From NCBI GenBank assembly GCA_035771165.1, contig JAWNZC010000178.1:681501-745500 (forward strand): 64,000 nt of DNA. Reading direction: 5' to 3'. The position numbers were made by a program, and so were the translations under genes. Under the pieces are notes generated by a model that was given only the letters and a program-made list of their open reading frames with translations, was not told the origin of the DNA and made no database searches. Below are positions 44,806 to 57,437 of the stretch, in pieces. The DNA comes from Paragorgia papillata (lineage: Eukaryota; Cnidaria; Anthozoa; Scleralcyonacea; Coralliidae). Position 1 is the first letter of the stretch; each line of letters begins with the position of its first letter.

Positions 44806-44949
44806 CTTTCGTTCAAAACATTCTTTAATAGCCTTGAGAAGTTCTGCTTTGCAATTTTCCATGTCATGCATTGTGCAATATCGTTGCTCCTCTTGTGCAT
44901 CGAGTCGTTCTAAATACCGATCAGTGAGCACTTTCAAATGTTCTTGTCT
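44806..44949 (-). CDS. TRPC-like channel C, C-terminal exon 6
   Basis: Same 48 codons as A and B, with the same splice sites. The next in-phase downstream exon on this strand is the stop-bearing exon at 37835-37978. Confidence 0.65.
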
Positions 44950-45017
44950 CTAAAATTAAAGAATTAGTATTAAGAGCAGACAAAACATACATAAGAAATT
45001 GTATTCTTGTAAATTAC

Positions 45018-45095
45018 CTCAGCATTTTCTTGAAAATTCTTAGCATTTTCGTTCTGTCGTTGCGGAGAAAATGTTTGCTTATTATTATAAAGTTG
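45018..45095 (-). CDS. TRPC-like channel C, exon 5
   Basis: 26-codon form, QLYNNKQTFSPQRQNENAK to FQENAE, identical to unit A. Confidence 0.6.
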
Positions 45096-45308
45096 CTGCA
45101 AAAGAAAATGGATGAAATAATTATGCATGAAGAATGAATTATTGCAATAGTTTTGCAGCCAAGCGGGCAGAACAAGAAAGAACAAGAAAATTGCTTTGTT
45201 TTGTGAGTTCTCTTTTAACCCTTGTTCCTGCAAGAGGTACCCGGCTGACAAGTAAAATCGTTTGGCGTTAGCCAGAGTAAAATATATAAATAGGGGCAAA
45301 ATTGTCTG

Positions 45309-46603
45309 TTAAAGGACATTGGCAATGCAAATTAAGTTTGTCTAATTTGAAAGAACTCGTCAAATGGTATAAGAAGACCTTTTACAATTTTTCCGTATCT
45401 GTTTTGGTTTTGGAAATATTTCGACCAAAGACAGCGTGCTGTCCGCCATCTTGTCACAGTCTGATCAGCTCTGATATCAGATCTGTTCAGAGAAATGTAG
45501 CGACCCTTGATACAGCCTGACAGCTACAGAATGTACCAGCGCTGATGTATAAACATTTCAAGTTAGAATTTCTAACAGACTGCGACAACTCCGTAGACAA
45601 CATACCTGTTCAGTCTGTTATATCAAACTGATACAGCACTGACCGTGTCAGGCTGATACAGTTTCACAGAATCTGTTCTGAACAGTCTGTTGTAGCTGCA
45701 GGTATGACACAGATATGATATCCTTTCCCTTCCCTTCCTTCCCTTCCCTTCCTTCCCTTCCCTTCCTTCCCTTCCTTCCCTTCCCTTCCCTTCCCTTCCC
45801 TTCCCTTCCCTTCCCTTCCCTTCCCTTCCCTTCCCTTCCCTTCCCTTCCCTTCCCTTCCCTCCCCTCCCCTCCCCTCCCCTCCCCTCCCCTCCCCTCCCC
45901 TTCCCTACCCTTCCCTTCCCTTCCCTTCCCTTCCTACCCTTCCCTACCCTTCCCTTCCCTTCCCTACCCTTCCCTTCCCTTCCCTACCCTTCCCTTCCCT
46001 TCCCTTCCCTTCCTTCCTACCCTTCCCTACCCTACCCTTCCTTCCCTTCCCTTCCCTACCCTACCCTTCCCTACCCTTCCCTTCCCTTCCCTTCCTATAT
46101 CATAGGTGTATCGTAGCTGATACTCTGCCTCGTACTCTAACCTCTGGCGCGATTAAAAACCGGAGCGCGCAAGGAGCGATGGGACATTCGCGCGACACTC
46201 CTCTCCCAAAAAGATGCCTGGGTACGAGGCAGCCTGATACTGCAACAGGCTGTATCAGGGATCGCTACATTTTTCTGAACAGATCTGACATCATTCTGCA
46301 TCAGGTCTGACACAGACTTGCGTGTGTACACATGTATAAATAAAATGTTTGATTGCACTCGTTAACTCTCAGTCACACTGCGTAGGCATGCAGTGTAGAA
46401 ACAACAATCGAAATATAGTAAGGTTAGATATACTGCCGAAACAGAGAACGTAGGAATCTAACGTTTCGAGCGAAGGCCCTTCGTCAGAGAGAAACGCGTT
46501 TCTCAATGACGAAGGGCCTTCGCTCGAAACGTTAGATTCCTACGTTCTCTGTTTCGGCAGTATATCTAACCTTACTATATTTCGATTGTTGTTTCTACAC
46601 TGC
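45309..46603. mobile_element. MITE end, (CCCTT)n foldback and hairpin, unit C
   Basis: 45309-45449 is the TTAAAGG fragment. 45451-46313 is the foldback with its (CCCTT)n core at 45719-46097. 46390-46603 is the full 214-bp hairpin as in unit A. Confidence 0.8.
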
Positions 46604-46647
46604 CTACGCAGCACGCTACTTTTATTTCACTATTTGGGTTGAAGGGC

Positions 46648-47125
46648 ATATGACTCGAAAATTAAGTTTGTCTTATTGAAAAGAACATTTAAAATGATAA
46701 GATAACATCTTTTGCAGTTTTTGGTTTCCTTGCTTCGTTTTTGAGATATTCCAGTTTGTTTGATATGCAAATGACACAACTTTTTACGTCACACGTGCAT
46801 AATGAGTTATCAGAAAAGGTTACATATCTTTGATATTATGAAAACATGGGCTTAAGTCAAAGGAAGCTTGAGCGTGTTTCTACCCACAACACCAAACATG
46901 TAGAATTCCAAGTGATTTCGTTTCACAATAGCAAAGATATGTAACCTTCTCTCGGTAACTCATCATACTCATTATGCACATGTGACTTAAAAAGTTGTGT
47001 CATTTGCATATCAAACAAACTGGAATATCTCAAAAACGAAGCAAGGAAACGAAAAACTGCAAAAGATGTTATTTTATCATTTTAAATGTTTTTTTCAATA
47101 AGACAAACTTAATTTTCGAGTCATA
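46648..47125. mobile_element. Foldback MITE, unit C
   Basis: Copy of 9085-9562. Confidence 0.8.
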
Positions 47126-47328
47126 TTAAATAGAAGTTCTGGCATGCTGAAAGTAATATATTATAAACGAATAAAAACGTACTCGCTTAATCCACCGGGG
47201 ATTGGGGATTATAATGTTATATGGAGGCGGCAGACAACCCCCTTCCTCAATGAATTCCAACCACATTCGAGTTCTACTGAACTTCCAACTGCTGTCTTCG
47301 TTTTGCTAAATAATAAAGAAATATAACT

Positions 47329-48337
47329 AACTACTTAATAACCGAGAGTGAGGTCTTTACGGTAAAATATTAAACCGAGGTCTTGCTGTATTGACCGAGC
47401 GATAGCGAGGTTAATAAGCTCAAAAGACCGAGGTTTAATATTTTACCGTAAAGACCGAACGGTCGAGGTTATTAAGTAGTTTATTATATGGCACTTTTTA
47501 TTTCAAAATAAATCTTGTATTTCTTGGTTTCGCTTCCTTTAACTTCGTCAAAACACCGAACTAGCGTTATTTTCTTCTGTTTCTTTCTCGTCTGGATAAT
47601 ACAATTTACTTTTATAATGTTCATCGTCGTCTATTTCATCTATTTTCGCCGTTTTTCGGCAATAAAAGTTTCTTATTAGGATTTTTTGTTTGTTTCCAAT
47701 CGTAGGGCATTAACAATTTTTATAATGCCCGTGGGCATTACGGAGAAATCTCGCCCCGTCAGCAACCAATCACAGCGCGTGATTTTACCGGAAGTAATCC
47801 GTGCCATATAATAAATGCTAATAATTATTGGCTATACTTGATTTTTTTATTTGTGTACTTGATTTTATTATATGGCACGGATTACTTCCGGTAAAATCAC
47901 GCGCTGTGATTGGTTGCTGACGGGGCGAGATTTCTCCGTAATGCCCACGGGCATTATGAAAATTGTTAATGCCCTACGATTGGAAACAAACAAAAAATCC
48001 TAATAAGAAACTTTTATTGCCGAAAAACGGCGAACATAGATGAAATAGACGACGATGAACATTAACATTATCCAGACGAGAAAGAAACAGAAGAAAATAA
48101 CGCTAGTTCGGTGTTTTGACGAAGTTAAAGGAAGCAAAGACCAAGAAATACAAGATTGATTTTGAAATAAAAAGTGCCATATAATAAACTACTCAATAAC
48201 CTCGACCGTTCGGTCTTTACGGTAAAATATTAAACCTCGGTCTTGAGCGTATTAACCTCGCTATCGCTCGGTCAATACAACAAGACCTCGGTTTAATATT
48301 TTACCGTAAAGACCTCACTCTCGGTTATTAAGTAGTT
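47329..48337. mobile_element. 1-kb foldback palindrome, unit C
   Basis: Copy of 9766-10775 with both arms complete. Confidence 0.9.
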
Positions 48338-48519
48338 ATTAACAAATACGTATATACACAGTTGAAAACGCAGTCATAAAAAGTTTTTCGTGTAATGACG
48401 TCGTTTTCATTCGCGTTCGTGTGAACACGCCAGCGTAAAAACGATGCTTTTTGAAACGCTTTCCAAATAAAAGCGCTCGGAAACGACATCGTGCGCACAT
48501 AGTCTAACTAGTCACTTAC

Positions 48520-48718
48520 CACAACATATTCGTAGGAATGGTTCATCATAGCTATGAGTGTATTTATTCCTACAAGGATAGCGCAGATAGAAAACAAGGC
48601 AAACATCAATTTTCCTGTGCTTTGGGTGATCGTTAAACTGTCGTCATTAGTATTGAACACTTCCAGATCTATCTTATCGAATAATGCCCAGAACATAATC
48701 GCCATTGTATTCCAAAAA
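48520..48718 (-). CDS. TRPC-like channel C, pore/S6 exon (intact)
   Basis: 199 bp and open: FWNTMAIMFWALFDKIDLEV through STGKLMFALFSICAILVGIN and TLIAMMNHSYEYVV to GTAAGT. The FW motif of the pore helix and the S6 end match TRPC. The pore segment between them carries Asp and Glu (DKIDLEVF), an acidic stretch where selectivity would be set. It lacks the extra T found in unit A. Confidence 0.9.
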
Positions 48719-48755
48719 CTGAAAAACAATATTGATAGTGAAAATACGAGAGGTG

Positions 48756-49680
48756 TAATTTTCGAGAGGGGCGTTATTAGAGAAGTGCTTATTAGAGAGG
48801 TGTCTTTATAGAAAGGTGGCTTATTAGAGATGTGGCTTATTAGAGAAGGGGTTATTAGAGATGTGGCTTATTAAAGAAAGGGTTATTAGAGAGGGGGCTT
48901 ATTAGAGAGGGTGCTTATTAGAGAGGGGGCTGATTAGAGATGTGGCTTATTAGAGATGTGGCTTATTAGAGAAGGAGTTATTAGAGAGGGGCTTATTAGA
49001 GAGAGGTGTCTTTATAGAAAGGGTGCTTATTAGAGGTGCTTATTAGAGAGGGGGCTTATTAGAGAGGGGGCTTATTAGAGATGTGGCTTATTAGAGAAGG
49101 GGTTATTAGAGAGGGGCTTATTAGAGAGGGGGCTTACTAGAGAGGGGGCTTATTAGAGAGGGGTTATTAGAGAGGGGGTTATTAGAGAGGTGCTTATTAG
49201 AGAGGGGGCTTATTAGAGAGGGTGCTTATTAGAGAGGGGTTATTAGAGAGGGGGCTTATTAGAGGGGGGTTATTAGAGAAGTGCTTATTAGAGAGGGGGC
49301 TTATTAGAGAGGTGCTTACTAGAATGGGGACTTATTAGAGAGGTGCTTATTATTAGAGAGGTGGGCTTGTTAGAGAGGGGGCTTATAAGACGGGGCTTAT
49401 TAGAGAGGTGCTTATTAGAGAGGGGGCTTATTAGAGAGGGGGCTTATTATAGAGGGGGCGTATTAGAGAGGTGCTTATTAGAGAGGGTGCTTATTAGAGA
49501 GGTGCTTATTAGAGAGAGGGCTTATGTTAGAGAGGGGGCTTATAAGACGGGGCATATTAGAGAGGGGGCTTATTAGAGATGGGGCGTATTAGAGAGGTTC
49601 TTATTAGAGAGGTGGCTTATTAGAGAGGGTGCTTATTAGACGTGGCTTATTAGAGAGGGTGCTTATTAGAGAGGAGTTAA
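48756..49680. repeat. TTATTAGAGAGGGGGC minisatellite, unit C
   Basis: Module order close to unit A; one module is missing near 49450. Confidence 0.95.
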
Positions 49681-49775
49681 AGAGGAAATGATTTACTGGA
49701 GACGGTTTAAAAATACAAATGCGTAGTGTATATACGCTATTGAGGTTTATTATCTATGTCTATGAATTAACTTAC

Positions 49776-50277
49776 GTCGTCAGTTTGTAGTCGTCAGGGT
49801 CCTCAATGGTCTCGTTTTTGAGATTCATCCGCTGTATGCTTTGGTAGTACGAGTAAAGATTTCTTATTCCCAGAGTAAATGCCAGAAAAACACCCAGAAA
49901 TATCGTCAGAAATTTCATGATATCTCTCATCATATAATACATGGAATTCTGTAAGGGACCCATTGTCTTGTTCACTTGCCAAGCATCGCCCAAATGAAAA
50001 ATGCTTAGAACCGAAGCAAGCGAGAAGCAACTGTTTCCCATGAGAAGTAGTCGGTGACCGGTTTTCTCTTTCCAGCTCATAAAATTTGCAGCCGACCATC
50101 CACCGGTAATAGCGAATCCCAAGAGCCAAAATACGGCAGAGAAAATAAACAGTACAAGCATGAGAAAGGTGACACAGTTCCACCATTTGAAGAAGTAAGC
50201 CTTTCGAGGTTGGTGTCTCAACATCTCGCAAGTTTCTTGAACTGTCATTCCAACGATGTAGGCGAAAATCAAGTACT
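49776..50277 (-). CDS. TRPC-like channel C, exon 3 (S3-S5 region, intact)
   Basis: 502 bp, open, translation identical to unit A including GDAWQVNKTMGPLQNSMYY and the FLAFTLGIRNLYSYYQ S5 end. It lacks the B frameshift. Confidence 0.92.
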
Positions 50278-50383
50278 CTTAAGAAAAAAGCGTAAGTTTG
50301 AGAATTTGTAGTGATTTGTAACTTGCAAGGCAATGAAAGAGTATATCAAGTCATCTGTTGAACCTACACCAAGAAGGTGGTTT

Positions 50384-51253
50384 AACGCCAGACTATTTTA
50401 CTCTGTCTAACACCAGACTATTTTACTCTGTCTAACACCAGACTATTTTACTCTGTCTAACACCAGACTATTTTACTCTGTCTAACACCAGACTATTTTA
50501 CTCTGTCTAACACCAGACTATTTTACTCTGTCTAACACCAGACTATTTTACTCTGTCTAACACCAGACTGTTTTACTCTGTCTAACACCAGACGATTTTA
50601 CTCTGTCTAACACCAGACTATTTTACTCTGTCTAACACCAGACTGTTTTACTCTGTCTAACACCAGACTATTTTACTCTGTCTAACACCAGACTATTTTA
50701 CTCTGTCTAACACCAGACGATTTTACTCTGTCTAACACCAGACGATTTTACTCTGTCTAACACCAGACTATTTTACTCTGTCTAACACCAGACTATTTCA
50801 CTCTGTCTAACACCAGACTATTTTACTCTGTCTAACACCAGACTATTTTACTCTGTCTAACACCAGACTGTTTTACTCTGTCTAACACCAGACTATTTTA
50901 CTCTGTCTAACACCAGACTATTTTACTCTGTCTAACACCAGACTATTTTACTCTGTCTAACACCAGACTATTTTACTCTGTCTAACACCAGACTATTTCA
51001 CTCTGTCTAACACCAGACTATTTTACTCTGTCTAACACCAGACGATTTTACTCTGTCTAACACCAGACTATTTTACTCTGTCTAACACCAGACGATTTTA
51101 CTCTGTCTAACACCAGACTATTTTACTCTGTCTAACACCAGACGATTTTACTCTGTCTAACACCAGACTATTTTACTCTGTCTAACACCAGACTATTTCA
51201 CTCTGTCTAACACCAGACTATTTTACTCTGTCTAACACCAGACTATTTCACTC
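50384..51253. repeat. 25-bp minisatellite, unit C
   Basis: About 35 copies, the same length as in unit A. Confidence 0.97.
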
Positions 51254-51344
51254 GTCAAGTGAGGTTTGGTTTATTGGTGATTGAGGCATTCGGTGGACGG
51301 TGTAGAGACGACTACGATTTCGTCGCACCCCAACCTCAACTCAC

Positions 51345-51630
51345 CTACTATACTCGGCTCATGGCTATCTCTAAGCGATGATGCGACCAGAAGACCGAGG
51401 AAAACTGTGAACTGAGACAAATGACTGATAAACTTCAAATACGGCGTTCTCATCCAATTGGAAATCTTGTGATTCGGGAAGGCGACGTAAGTGACAGCAA
51501 AAATTGGGAACAGTACAGTGTACACAGTGAAAAGTGTTAGGCAGTGAATGTAGGTTTTTCGGAACCATTCAGGAACATCACAATAGACCACCCTGTTGAG
51601 TAGCTTCTGAGTGAACCGGTGAGCGACAAA
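51345..51630 (-). CDS. TRPC-like channel C, exon 2
   Basis: 286 bp, open, translation identical to unit A (FVAHRFTQKLLNRVVYCDVP onward). Confidence 0.9.
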
Positions 51631-52066
51631 CTGAAAAGGAAAAGTCAGACTCGTATTAACAAAAGCTATATATATAGTTAGTACCAGACATTTGACAAAC
51701 GTCAAGCTCAAGGCTGAGAAAATGTTGCTGAGCTCCAGGCAGCTATATGATCGAACCAACAAACTTCTGTTGACCAGATTGTATCACAAATTATATGATA
51801 TTCTTCCTAACGTTAATTCATCTATTTATTCACTTAAGAACCAAAGAGATTTTATCATCCCCAAGTGTAAAACAAATAGATTTAAACAATCATTTTTACC
51901 TGCATGTGCATCAGATTTTTAAATTCCTTGTAAACGTTACTTAGCTTTTTTAGGTAATCTGTAGTTTAGTTTATTTTAGTTAGTTTTAAATTTTTTGATA
52001 TGTAATTTTGATATATCTGTACACGCAATTCAGCTTTTAGCTGCAAGGTGTTTTTCTATTAAACGT

Positions 52067-52828
<762 letters not shown>

Positions 52829-52947
52829 ACGATTCGCGAACGTCTACCAAACGTCTGTTACACAAACACCAAGCTTCCAAATGTGGTACACTACAATGAC
52901 TACTTGTATACGTAGGTTACTCTTATATAAAAGATACAAACTAGTAC

Positions 52948-53364
52948 CTCTTTTTGATCACGCTTAATCGCTAGCTTAAGTTTATTCACCAATTGTTTAG
53001 ACTTGGCAGGACCAAATTCAGTAAAATTGCTCTCGTCGATATTCAATAGAGCAGCCATTTCTTTCTGACTGCGGCACTCGTCGTACAACTCGACGCCGAA
53101 GCGCTTGAATGTTTTAGATAATTCTTGGTATTCCTTCTTGAACTCCATCTCTTCTTCTGATTTCATCTTCATCTCCCTACTCATGTGGAACGCGTGCTCA
53201 AGCGGGTCTCTCTGATGTCTCAATATATCCCTTGGGTCTGTCTGCTTACGCCAATAATTGAAAGCATTTTGAGAATTCTCTATCGGTGTCTCTTTTATAG
53301 TATTCTTTTTCATATCTTCAAGATTGATTGCAATTGATGGTGTGGAAGTAAGACTAGAAAACAT
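52948..53364 (-). CDS. TRPC-like channel C, exon 1 (start and TRP_2 domain)
   Basis: ATG at 53364, identical to unit A over the whole exon. With exons 2, 3, pore, 5 and 6 it gives an in-phase coding chain of 1626 bp (542 codons), or 589 residues plus a stop if the stop-bearing exon at 37835 is joined. TRPC channels are usually about 750-950 residues; the shortfall is the missing ankyrin domain and TRP-box segment. The protein would sit in a cell membrane as a cation-channel subunit, by family. Confidence 0.9.
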
Positions 53365-53673
53365 CTTGTTAATTTAAAAGAGCTGAGTATCGAATGAGAA
53401 CGAAGTGCAGTTGACAGTGCCGACTACAGTTCGAATGGGTGTATTTTGTTGGAAGTGGGGGTGATTTATACGTGACTATATATCATTTTTATATATCAAA
53501 AATAACGTTACAACTTCCTGCTTATAAAGTTACATAAGCTTACATTGGTTGAATGCTCTCAATGGGATTTTACCGTACTACGGAAGAACATCTTACCAAG
53601 CATATCGAGTATGGACTGCGGGAGGGGCCCTAAGGCAACCTCGTTGATATTGTCTTTGCGTCTAGTATTATAA

Positions 53674-53958
53674 GGGGCTGTTTATATGAGAGGCGAACCA
53701 GCCCAGTAAGCGGGATAGCCCGGTAAGCGAGATCTCACTGTGTAGTTATTTTCCTGTTAAAAATTCCTCTGCGTTTATATGGCCAAGCGGGCTAGCCCGG
53801 TTAGCGAGATCTCACTTGAAAGAGGCGATGAAAATTTTCCCATGTAAACAATCGCTAACCGGGCTGGCCCGCTCACCGGGATGATTTTTCAAAGGGATGC
53901 CGACTGCGCCAGGCGGGATGAAATTTACCGGGCTGGCTCGCCTCATATAAACAGCCCC
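53674..53958. mobile_element. Harbinger-like MITE, unit C
   Basis: Same element and TAA duplication as 15958-16241. Confidence 0.85.
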
Positions 53959-55716
53959 TAAGTATGGTTAATATTAGTCACTTTGAAATCAAAATCTATT
54001 AAATTATTTTTAAATAGCGCCGGTATATAACTGGATGCCAGGGTAGTTTACTGAGAGCTTCAGTTGAGGAAGTAAAAAGAGAAACATCAATAATAGTTTT
54101 AGCAGCTTTATTTTGAAGAATTTGAAGTTGGTAGATTAGTTACCAGGACAGAGGTAACTAGCCGTTTATTCATGATATATATTAACAATTATTCGCCGAA
54201 GGCGAGGTGAATATCGACGAATAATAACCGAGACGAAGTCGCGGTTATTATTCACCGATATTCACCTGAGCCTGAGGTGAATAATTGTTTTAGTATAAAT
54301 ACACATTTTTGTAATTTTAGGAACAGCATTTTCTTTGAAATTGTTAATTTCATCGTCTGTCGCATTGCCAAATAGGCTGGTGGCCATTTTGAATAAACGC
54401 TGTAGGTGATTATCGAGATTTAGTCCGAAGTAGCTCGAACAATCAGCGCTCGCGATTTTCTATAATCACCTGTGTATTTATACTAAAGACTGATATCCGT
54501 CGTTATTTAACAAAAATATAATATACTAGATGTATAGTATAGTTGGTCATTTATTGTCGATTTCAACTCTCCCCCCCCCCCCCCCCCCCCCCCGTAAAAA
54601 AACGTTTGGCCGTATGGCTATGTTTAACGCTTTCGCTATACAAAGACTTTTATTTATAAATTTAGTTACATATATGTATAACTTGTATGACGTACATTGA
54701 GAAATGAAAGGAAGAACAAGCTTGAAAATTCTGGGGTACGACGTGCTGCATGACCCAATATATCGTTTAGACTTCCCTATTTTTTAAGTGCAACTGTTCT
54801 GCACGTTATACGGGCTATGTCAGGCTATTTTTGTCAGGCCAAAATTGTCTTATATTTAAATTCTGAACTGCATACTTCAAAATTAAAACGGTGCATTGAT
54901 TCAATTATGAAATGTGAGTTGCCAATTCAACAACTATGGAAGAGAAATCTTAATCAAGATGTCACATTAATTTGCAATTTCTTTCAATCTCACTTGTACA
55001 TGGGCAGGTTTCTAGTATCTCTCTTATGATCAGATCGGCGTAAATTAATCACGATTAGTTTGCACCACCTCAAGGAGGTGGGTTAAACTGAGCAGTGAGC
55101 ACGATCAGTTAATCGCGCTTAACTTGGCCGTGTAAACGCAACGGGATTGAAAAACGCTTACAATTAATACGGTGTTATTAATACGATGAAATGCATTTTT
55201 TTGCCCTGCTGTAGAAGCTTCCATCGCGCTATTCTTTGTTCCTTTGTTTCTTTTAGCTATTACTCTTTCTCGTGTACCGATGTCTTCCGTTGTTCTTTGA
55301 CGCACGCAACCCATACGAAGCTTCCAAAACCAAAAATATAGCTCGTCCGCCATGTTGAATAATGCATGGTACCGTACGTGTTTTAGTAAGGGATTATTAA
55401 ATGACCGTTTAAACGCACCAAGGTGGCGCATTTTAAGCACACTTAACTTAAGCGTGCTTAAATTTTGGCCGTGTAAACAGGGCTTATGATGTTATAAGTT
55501 CTCCTCAACTCATTCTTCTCAAACACGGCCAATTTAATGGCCGCGCTCCAAAATACAAACTTCGCACGTAAAATACAACTTTGTTTTTGAGAATTTCGAA
55601 ATGAAACTTAGCACAATTACCAACTACCATAATATCTTTAGGATTATGCAGAAACATTACCAACAATATTTTCATCAGAGAACCACTTCAAACTGACAAA
55701 TCATTTAGTTCTGTCG

Positions 55717-55860
55717 CTAAGCGTTGCAAGTTTCTTTGAGAACTCTGATCATTTCAGATTTACAATCTTCGATATCCTTCAAAGTGCTTAGTTGCTTCTT
55801 TCTTTGCGACTCTCGTTTGAGAAAGTATCGTCGGACAAGATGTTTAATAATTTTCTTTCT
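55717..55860 (-). CDS. Paralogous TRPC C-terminal exon with stop, unit C
   Basis: Identical in translation to unit A: RKKIIKHLVRRYF to KETCNA and TAG. Confidence 0.65.
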   Translation of the reverse strand, partial: RKKIIKHLVRRYFLKRESQRKKQLSTLKDIEDCKSEMIRVLKETCNA

Positions 55861-56235
55861 CTAAAATGAAATAATATGAAGCGTGAGACCTTCGTTTTTG
55901 ATTAAATACACTGTTAATGTCAATAATTTATTTTAATAAAATTAACTCTCTTCAGAGGAGGTAAAGTCTGAGGGTTGTTTTGAATCGATATTGGAGTTGA
56001 CAACAATTGACAACATAATATAAATTATTGTGCCCTAAGTAGAAGTGTCTACGTCGCTCTTCTCATGCACCGAACCTAATACAATTAGCATTATTAAAGG
56101 GTATTGGCAATAAAAATCAAGTTTATCTCATTTTAAAGAACTCGTCAAATGGTATAAGAAGACCTTTTACAATTTTTCTCTATCTGTTTTGGTTTTGGAA
56201 ATATTTCGACCAAAGACAGCCTGCTGTCCGCCATG

Positions 56236-56501
56236 TGTGACGAATGTAAATTAACAATTAGCAGAATTAGCGCGTAAAAGCATGATATAGCAAATTGCGG
56301 TAAACGCTTCCTTTCCTGTAACACCCTTCCTTTACATAGGTCATGTATATACGTAGTAGTTGTATTTCTATATTTGGTTATTTGTTTGTAACGCCCAACT
56401 TGGGCCTAGGGTATAAAAGTAACGAGACTGTTAAAATAAAGAGAGGTTCTGTCTGACTGAAAGTCGTGAAGTCTGTTGGTTGGGTAGCTCGGTACGTTAC
56501 A
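56236..56501 (+). repeat. Gypsy 5' LTR, unit C
   Basis: 266 bp, TGTGACG to GTTACA, followed by the primer-binding site region. Confidence 0.8.
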
Positions 56502-56540
56502 AATCTGGTGGCAGCGGTAAAGCATTAAACATCCAGAAAC

Positions 56541-56915
56541 ATGTCTTCTTCTAGTATTTTGCCTGGACGATTCGATAATGGTGACTTTGAGTCATGGCTG
56601 CGAGAATTCGACGTGTGTTGCGCGGCAAACGGGTGGAAGACGACCGAGGAACGTGACGACAAAATCCTCAAACTGCCCGCATTTCTTCGAGGACGAGCGG
56701 CCAGCCATTTTTACGCTATCCCCGCGGAGCAGCGTACTACATATGCCGCTGCTGTGGCCGAATTGACGAAGTCCATGTGCCCTGCTGCAAACCGCGAGAA
56801 CTTTTATGCGGAATTCGAATGCCGTACTCTGCGATCAGGCGAGGATCCCGCCGTTTATAAGTGGGAACTTGCAGTGGCGTGCTGGCCTTTGTTCGTCAGG
56901 GGAGGCCAACGGTGA
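56541..56915 (+). pseudogene. Gypsy gag fragment, unit C
   Basis: The longest gag frame of the three (124 codons): FDNGDFESWLREFDVCC to LRSGEDPAVYKWEL. It then runs into the poly-C segment and stops; the zinc knuckle is missing. Confidence 0.75.
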
Positions 56916-57437
56916 ATTTGCCCCCCCCCCCCCCCCCCATGGTTCAGGGGTGGCGCCAGGAATTCCCAAACTACTAAGGGATGGTCCAGCATCTGGTGGA
57001 AACAGTGACCATCCCATTGTAAGTAGCACTAATGATACTGATTGTACTATAACCCACCCATTTGTTGATTGTTTTATTGACGGAGTCTGTGTTCGTGCTC
57101 TTGTGGACACAGGATCCATGAAATCATTTGTGAGCCATAATATTCATCGTATTATTGACTTTAATAACACGTCTCTTGATAAGTCCAATGAACAGCAGTG
57201 TGTCTCCATCACTGGCGACAACTTACATATTCTCGGACAAATCAGTACTAATGTTAAATTTAGTCATTCTAAACTAGCCTATTCTGGTGACTTTTTAGTT
57301 AGTAATAATATTCAATATGAATGTGTATTAGGATGGGATTTCATCACTAGAAATAGGTTAACGTTAAGTAGGAATGCGCGGGCGGGTTATCTCTTACTGG
57401 CCGGGACGTCACGGGAAAACACCCATCCGGGATAACT

